Source: Hamiltosporidium magnivora (lineage: Eukaryota; Microsporidia; Dubosqiidae). Taken from it: 12,907 nt of DNA. How positions within the stretch are numbered: the first letter of the stretch is position 1; the number at the start of each line of letters is the position of its first letter. Below the pieces are notes generated by a model. That model was not told the origin of the DNA. It saw only the letters and a list, made by a program, of their open reading frames with translations, and ran no database searches. Shown here piece after piece: positions 8,347-12,907 of this stretch. The stretch spans positions 1 through 12,907 of the forward strand of contig PITI01000408.1 in NCBI GenBank assembly GCA_004325065.1, written 5' to 3'. Made by a program: the position numbers and the translations under genes.

Positions 8347-8898
8347 ATGAGTTCTTTGGAATTTTCTTTGGAATTGCTAAAGCTTAGAAAAGATAAAACA
8401 ATGAAGTAGAGTTTTCAAAACAAGACCCTAAAGTACGGATTTTCTGATGATAAGATCGGAGACTTTATATGTATTCTTTACTTGGTGTTGGATGCTTTTA
8501 GATAGGTATTTAGATTCGGCTGCTGGTTTTTTCCCTCACGATATTATTTGAAGGGTAAAGCTTCTTTGAAATCGAATATTTTATATTTTGTCCAGGATGA
8601 GAGAATTGCTTACTTACTTATTTCATTCCTCTTTTACCTATCAGTTTCGAGGATGAACAAATGAAAGTTTTCTATTTGTTTCTTAAAATCAGTGATAAGT
8701 TGGGATTATAGAGGATTGTTCTATAGATCTGGTGTGGTTTATACTCCATCACAATGAAAGAAATGATTTCTATACGAATTGTATCCATTCATTACTAAGC
8801 TGAAAGTCTTAAATATAGTTATCTTGCCTCCACATGATGAGAAAATTACAAAAATAAAACCGAAAAATGGATCTAAAAATTGTTTACAAAGTGTATAA
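8347..8898 (+). pseudogene. decayed gene, relic 2 of a family related to the secreted LRR gene
   Basis: A single plus frame from ATG 8347 to TAA 8896-8898 (183 codons) stays readable, broken only by stops at 8407, 8503, 8662, 8755 and 8764. No frameshift is needed to follow the match to relic 1, which runs from about SFLFYL through VILPP (roughly 8620-8830). One stop (TGA 8662) aligns with the TAG at 7352 in relic 1, so it may predate the duplication or the shared codon may be prone to mutation. LRR-like pieces include KLKVLNIVIL and FSLELLKLRKDK. With the ungapped FL...G-[IV] match to the intact LRR protein near its residue 312, this is taken as a dead paralogue. The true start may lie further upstream. 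Confidence 0.5.
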
Positions 8899-9529
8899 AG
8901 ATTATATTTGAATAGCTATTGCCCAAATATCATAAAATTCAAACGAAATAATTGTATTTAAAATGTATATTTGTGGCTTAATTAATCTTAAAAACCATAT
9001 TGGGAACTAAAATGTTATTTAAACATAAAATAGTCCTTTTTCGGCAAAATTTAAACTATATATTCTGGATATATCTAATATGAAGAAAAACCAAGTTAGT
9101 TGAACAATCTGTAAAAACTGAAAAATATATCAAAATGATTTTGTATTATGTCATAGAATGATGCAGAAGATTATTGGTGGTCATATTAGTGTATCATGTA
9201 AACTCATAACTCCTAGAAATATCTAAAAAAACTAAAGAATTTCAATATTTTCATGGAAGTGTAACTCAAAGTAGAAGTCATTATTTTACTTAATATTCTA
9301 AATTACTTGCCCGAACCTAATTAAATAATTTACCAGAGTTTACAAAAACATCAAAATTTTTATAAATTATATCTGAGATTAAAAACTGTTTAATTAAAAA
9401 AAGAATATAATAGGTGTTCTGTATTGTATAAAGAACAATTTAAAGCCAGTTTAACTGCTAAGATAAAAATATTTTGATTTGTTAATATCTTACTTAATAT
9501 ATTTGATTAAATGGATTCCTTCATAAATT
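8899..9529. other. AT-rich spacer before the 578-residue gene
   Basis: No gene, RNA or repeat is supported. An ATG at 9511 opens only a 26-codon frame that overlaps the start of the next gene. No clear CCC-like element was found next to the ATG at 9530. Confidence 0.5.
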
Positions 9530-11266
9530 ATGTTGTTGGGTTTTATATTGTTGCTTCTTTTCGGCTTAAGTTTAAACGCTTCGTTTATTGAATCAGAGGA
9601 TGAAAATATTGATGTAGAAACTATTGAGAATACCGATATTAGCGAATGGAAGCCTATGTGTATACCAAATACTGAAAATACAATGGCAAGATTTGATGGT
9701 TCTTTTGCTTCAAAAAAACCCATTAAAGATATTCATTCCAGGCGATTGAAGAACGATATGCCTCTAAGGGAAAAAATAAAATTTAGGTTAGATGAAGTTC
9801 TAAAAGATTTTGAATTACACTATGAATATTTGACAATCTCAAATATCGAACGTTATACATATATTTTATCGAAATACGAATATCAGGTTTATTGTAGTTT
9901 TGAAGTCCTTAAAAAGAATCTCTATGAAAACAAAAAAACAACTGCTTTTAGTTTTAAATATATGCATGAAGAGATACTTACTGATTTTGTCGATGTAGAA
10001 AATTTATATTTGAATATTAAAAAATGTTTGATTCTAATATACAAAATTTACAGGTTCTTTTTGCTAGAAAATGAGCAATTTGGTAGTTTAGAAAGTATTT
10101 ATATGGAACAAGATAATCAGAATCCCGATTTTATCCTTACTTTGTTCACTGATTTAGAATTCGCAAATATTATTTGTCAGATGAATAAAGAAGTAGAAAA
10201 ATTAAATTCAGGAGAAAATTTTGAACATGATTACAAAAAACTAAAATTGGAGTACCGTGATTGTGAAGCCAAAATATGTGTTTATTCAGTCAATCCTGTA
10301 TCACCTTTATTCTGTTTACCAGACTGGGATCGACTTTATTCATCGAACTTTATTACGAATTGGAAGAAGACAATTTTGGAAATTTTAGACAAAAAAAACA
10401 ATTATATATTTTTTATATTACCAGAATTTATATCTTTCGAATTTAGACTTAAAGAAGAACTTGATTCTATTCGACTGAAAAATGGCGATTATTTTAAGGC
10501 TATTTTGAATTTAAAATTACTTTTAAACAATCCAATTATAGATCAAATTGAACAGAGATATAAAAATAAAGAATGCGAAAATGAAGATAAATTTAATCAC
10601 CATGAAGAACGTCAATGGTATTTGAAGAAAAAACAACATTTAAAAAAATGTTTTATGAAAGTTATAAAGATTTTTGTATTATCGATCGAACATAATTTAA
10701 TCTATTCTTTAATGTACACGCTTGAAAAAACGATCTATTATGGTTTTGTAGGCAATAGGCTAGGTGATAACTCCTTGTTTTATTATCACAAATTAAATAT
10801 TTTGAATGATGTCATATTCTTAATGAACGAAAATTTAATTAAGAGTATATTCCTCAATCTCGACGCAATGATGATATGTATTTTACATAAACTACCATCA
10901 GTCGCTAAAAAGAAAAGATATACAGACAATTTTTTTCAAAACTTTGATGAAACTGTAAAAAGAAGCATCTTGCATCTATATATCAGATTGTCTGAATATA
11001 TCATTAAAATTGGAACTATAAAGAAAATTTGCGGTGGCAAATATGAGTTTATAGTTTTTCAGTTCGAGGCTATTAAAATTTTTTTAGAAGGAAGCGAAGA
11101 AACTTGCATTTTGAATAGCAAAAAAAGTGGATATGAAAAAGAATTTAAGATTGACGAGCTGCTTCAATTTTCTGCGTGTTGTTTACAACAAATTCTTGGG
11201 TTGTCTTTTCATAGAACATGTTTTCATAATCTAAGAAATTGGTTTAAAGGTTTCTTTTCTCGATAA
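9530..11266 (+). CDS. predicted secreted helical protein of unknown family, 578 residues
   Basis: ATG 9530 to TAA 11264-11266, uninterrupted. The start is chosen because it gives a clean signal peptide (MLLGFILLLLFGLSLNA, residues 1-17), followed by an acidic linker (ESEDENIDVETIENTDISE). The remainder is rich in Lys, Glu, Leu, Ile, Phe and Tyr and looks mostly alpha-helical, with no second membrane segment that I would trust and no repeat. Landmarks are VNPVSPLFCLPDWDRLYSS near residue 253, a charged Lys/Glu/His-rich stretch near 340-375, GFVGNRLGDNSLFYYHKLN near 405, and a Cys-containing tail (FSACCLQQILGLSFHRTCFH). No catalytic motif is recognised. It is probably secreted or retained in the secretory pathway. 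GC and codon use resemble the LRR gene. It may belong to a lineage-specific family. Confidence 0.85.
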   Translation: MLLGFILLLLFGLSLNASFIESEDENIDVETIENTDISEWKPMCIPNTENTMARFDGSFASKKPIKDIHSRRLKNDMPLREKIKFRLDEVLKDFELHYEYLTISNIERYTYILSKYEYQVYCSFEVLKKNLYENKKTTAFSFKYMHEEILTDFVDVENLYLNIKKCLILIYKIYRFFLLENEQFGSLESIYMEQDNQNPDFILTLFTDLEFANIICQMNKEVEKLNSGENFEHDYKKLKLEYRDCEAKICVYSVNPVSPLFCLPDWDRLYSSNFITNWKKTILEILDKKNNYIFFILPEFISFEFRLKEELDSIRLKNGDYFKAILNLKLLLNNPIIDQIEQRYKNKECENEDKFNHHEERQWYLKKKQHLKKCFMKVIKIFVLSIEHNLIYSLMYTLEKTIYYGFVGNRLGDNSLFYYHKLNILNDVIFLMNENLIKSIFLNLDAMMICILHKLPSVAKKKRYTDNFFQNFDETVKRSILHLYIRLSEYIIKIGTIKKICGGKYEFIVFQFEAIKIFLEGSEETCILNSKKSGYEKEFKIDELLQFSACCLQQILGLSFHRTCFHNLRNWFKGFFSR

Positions 11267-11570
11267 ACATCTGAAATTTTTTGTTATCTTCTTATAATGA
11301 TTTGACTCGATTAAAAACTCATTTTTATTTTCATCTTCATTTTTTTTATGATTTAAATTTATGAAATTTATTGCTTTTATATTAAAATAATGTGTTATAA
11401 ATTTAAAGCTAGTCTAATAGTTTATATTCCAGACTTTTTTCAATCTTAATCAAATTAATCTCGTTAAGAAAATAATTAATGAAATCCAAGCTTGATAGAA
11501 CCCAAACTCAATTGTGTATGTCTATTATTGATACAAAGATGCAACATAAGTATTTTTTGTATCTTAAAGA
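11267..11570. other. AT-rich 3' flank of the 578-residue gene
   Basis: Nothing beyond A/T-rich sequence is seen before the transposon-like left end at 11571. Confidence 0.5.
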
Positions 11571-12313
11571 CAACTGGTCTCTAATTTTTTGTCTCGCGGG
11601 CTCAAACTACTTCTAAAAAAATCTCACGGGCCAAGAACTCATTACTTTTTATGTTCTATTGGTGAAAAATATTTCTAAGACTTTGACTATAAATATTTTT
11701 AAATCAAATTTTCAAAGTTTCATATAGATGTTCCGAAAAATAAACATCTATATTGACAAAACTTCTATGTTAAGTTTAAAAATGAATTGCTTAATTTTAT
11801 AAGAGTCTTTCAGTCGTGCAGTTTTATAACTTTCGTAAATTTTCTCAAGGCTTTTTTTCCGCTTTCAGCTCTATCACCTATTTGTGCCAAAAGCATTCTC
11901 AAAGCTGAAGAATTCAAAAAAAAATTACAGTTCTAAATAAACAGACAAGAATCTAAAGTTGTTAATGGTGATTTATACTGGTAGATAAAACCCATGATCT
12001 AAACAAATTATTACTGAAGAATTTAAACTAAATCAATCTCATCAATAAATTATGCAAAATATTTTTTGTAATTTCATTTTGATTTTTTAGTATAAAACAA
12101 TAAAAAAATAATTTATAGTAAAAAATAATAAAAACTCTATGAATCCTCTTTGGATTGCAAATTCATGCTTTAATAATTATAATTGTAATTATTTTTCTAT
12201 AATGAATCTTTATTTTTTTACTTTTTCTAATTTAAAAAAAATCGTAACAGGCAAAAAAATTTGGCCAAGGGCCAGATGAAAATTGTATCTAAGCCCTGAT
12301 TTGGAGACCCATG
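11571..12313. mobile_element. degraded hAT-like DNA transposon or non-autonomous derivative
   Basis: The left end reads CAACTGGTCTCTAA and the reverse complement of the right end reads CATGGGTCTCCAA: short imperfect terminal inverted repeats of the CA...GGTCTC(C/T)AA kind seen in some hAT elements. Both subterminal regions contain GGGC/GGCC-rich words that are rare in this window (GCGGGCTC, ACGGGCC, TTGGCCAAGGGCCAG). The 743-bp interior has no intact transposase. A minus-strand 28-codon frame near 11803-11889 is too short to assign. The 8-bp flanks (CTTAAAGA and ATCGAAAA) are not a convincing target-site duplication. If real, the copy is old. The hAT assignment comes from end similarity only. 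Confidence 0.35.
11722..11753. repeat. perfect 11-bp stem hairpin
   Basis: ATATAGATGTT at 11722-11732 is followed after 10 bases by its exact reverse complement AACATCTATAT at 11743-11753. It lies inside the transposon-like segment. It could be a structural part of that element or chance in AT-rich DNA. Confidence 0.6.
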
Positions 12314-12754
12314 ATCGAAAAATGAATATATTTTCTAGAAATTTACCGATTTACATCATATTCAAACCAATAAGAGGTACCAGGATATAAAAAATATCTA
12401 AACACATGTCTTTCAGATTTAAACTTAACAAATATATTCATGACATAAGAACTATGAACAAAATACGATCTTCTTTGTAGAGACGTATTTCAAACTTAGC
12501 TACCTTCTAGAAAAATATGGCAGTATTCTAAATATAATAGAAATTATAACTAAAATTTAGGCAAACTAAATTTTTAAAAATTTCAACTTTTTTAGTCACA
12601 GATTTATCAAATGAGTTGATAATAATATGAATTTATACAGGTCATCAGAGGGCTCCTTTTTTTATTTAAAAGTATCACATCTTTTTAAAATAGTGGCAAG
12701 TGTTATATTTGTTTTTATGACATTAACGCAGTTCTAGGTTTAACATAAATAACT
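12314..12754. other. AT-rich intergenic stretch
   Basis: No coding frame, RNA or repeat is supported. It ends at a sharp rise in GC. Confidence 0.5.
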
Positions 12755-12907
12755 GCTGCCCTAATATTCCATCGGTAACCCCTGCGATACCTACGTCCCA
12801 AAGCCTTTCATCAAGAAGATGAGTAGAATATAATTAATAGGCGAGGCAGTTGCCCGGAGTTCGTTAATGTTCGTTGCATGGAGTTTGATCGAAAACCGAA
12901 GCCCCCC
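12755..12907. other. GC-richer terminal segment of unknown origin
   Basis: From about 12755, and clearly from 12781, GC rises to about 50% (rough count), against roughly a quarter elsewhere. No frame on either strand stays open across it: plus gives IPSVTPAIPTSQSLSSRR then a stop, minus gives DERLWDVGIAGVTDGILGQQ in a broken frame. It does not match rRNA that I can recognise. It may be the edge of another mobile element, a conserved gene remnant or sequence of different origin. The right edge ends in a C run. Confidence 0.5.

Noticed and set aside
9511..9591. Alternative upstream ATG at 9511
   Set aside because: It opens a different frame that stops after 26 codons. The ATG at 9530 yields a clean signal peptide.
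9490..9723. 77-codon minus-strand ORF over the start of the 578-residue gene
   Set aside because: It is antisense to the signal peptide and acidic linker of the larger gene, with no recognisable content.
12875..12895. String similar to the GAGTTTGATC word at the start of bacterial 16S rRNA
   Set aside because: Only about 11 bases match and the surrounding bases do not continue as 16S in either direction.

Overview
This is a very AT-rich, gene-poor eukaryotic window. It most resembles a large-genome microsporidium of the Hamiltosporidium or Edhazardia type. That assignment is an inference from three things: intronless secreted orphan proteins, a secreted leucine-rich-repeat (LRR) protein, and short repeats that run into coding frames with NNTP/KRVL-type peptides. 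No rRNA or tRNA is available to settle taxonomy.

Layout. Positions 1-402 hold the 3' end of a reading frame that is open to the left edge and is built partly from a 30-bp minisatellite. About 13 units of the same minisatellite, in the opposite orientation, follow at 401-765. After an AT-rich spacer comes the main gene (1332-3812, +): an 826-residue predicted secreted LRR protein whose N-terminal 20-residue repeats carry a nucleotide core close to the minisatellite core.

From 3813 to 9529 no long intact gene is present, but the stretch is not empty. It holds a 55-codon minus-strand small ORF (4886-5053) with raised GC, two families of AT-rich direct repeats, a 48-codon ORF with a signal-peptide-like start (5878-6024), and two related decayed plus-strand genes (about 7256-7675 and 8347-8898). 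The two relics align to each other as protein in one frame, with synonymous differences at conserved residues. They look like dead relatives of the intact LRR gene.

A second large gene (9530-11266, +) encodes a 578-residue predicted secreted helical protein of unknown family. Downstream, 11571-12313 has ends resembling a degraded hAT-type DNA transposon. The last ~150 bases switch abruptly to about 50% GC and are unassigned.

Taken together, the window looks like a fast-evolving region of secreted, possibly host-facing proteins: one live LRR gene, dead paralogues, a minisatellite that crosses gene boundaries, and transposon debris. Functional links between the genes are not shown by the sequence.
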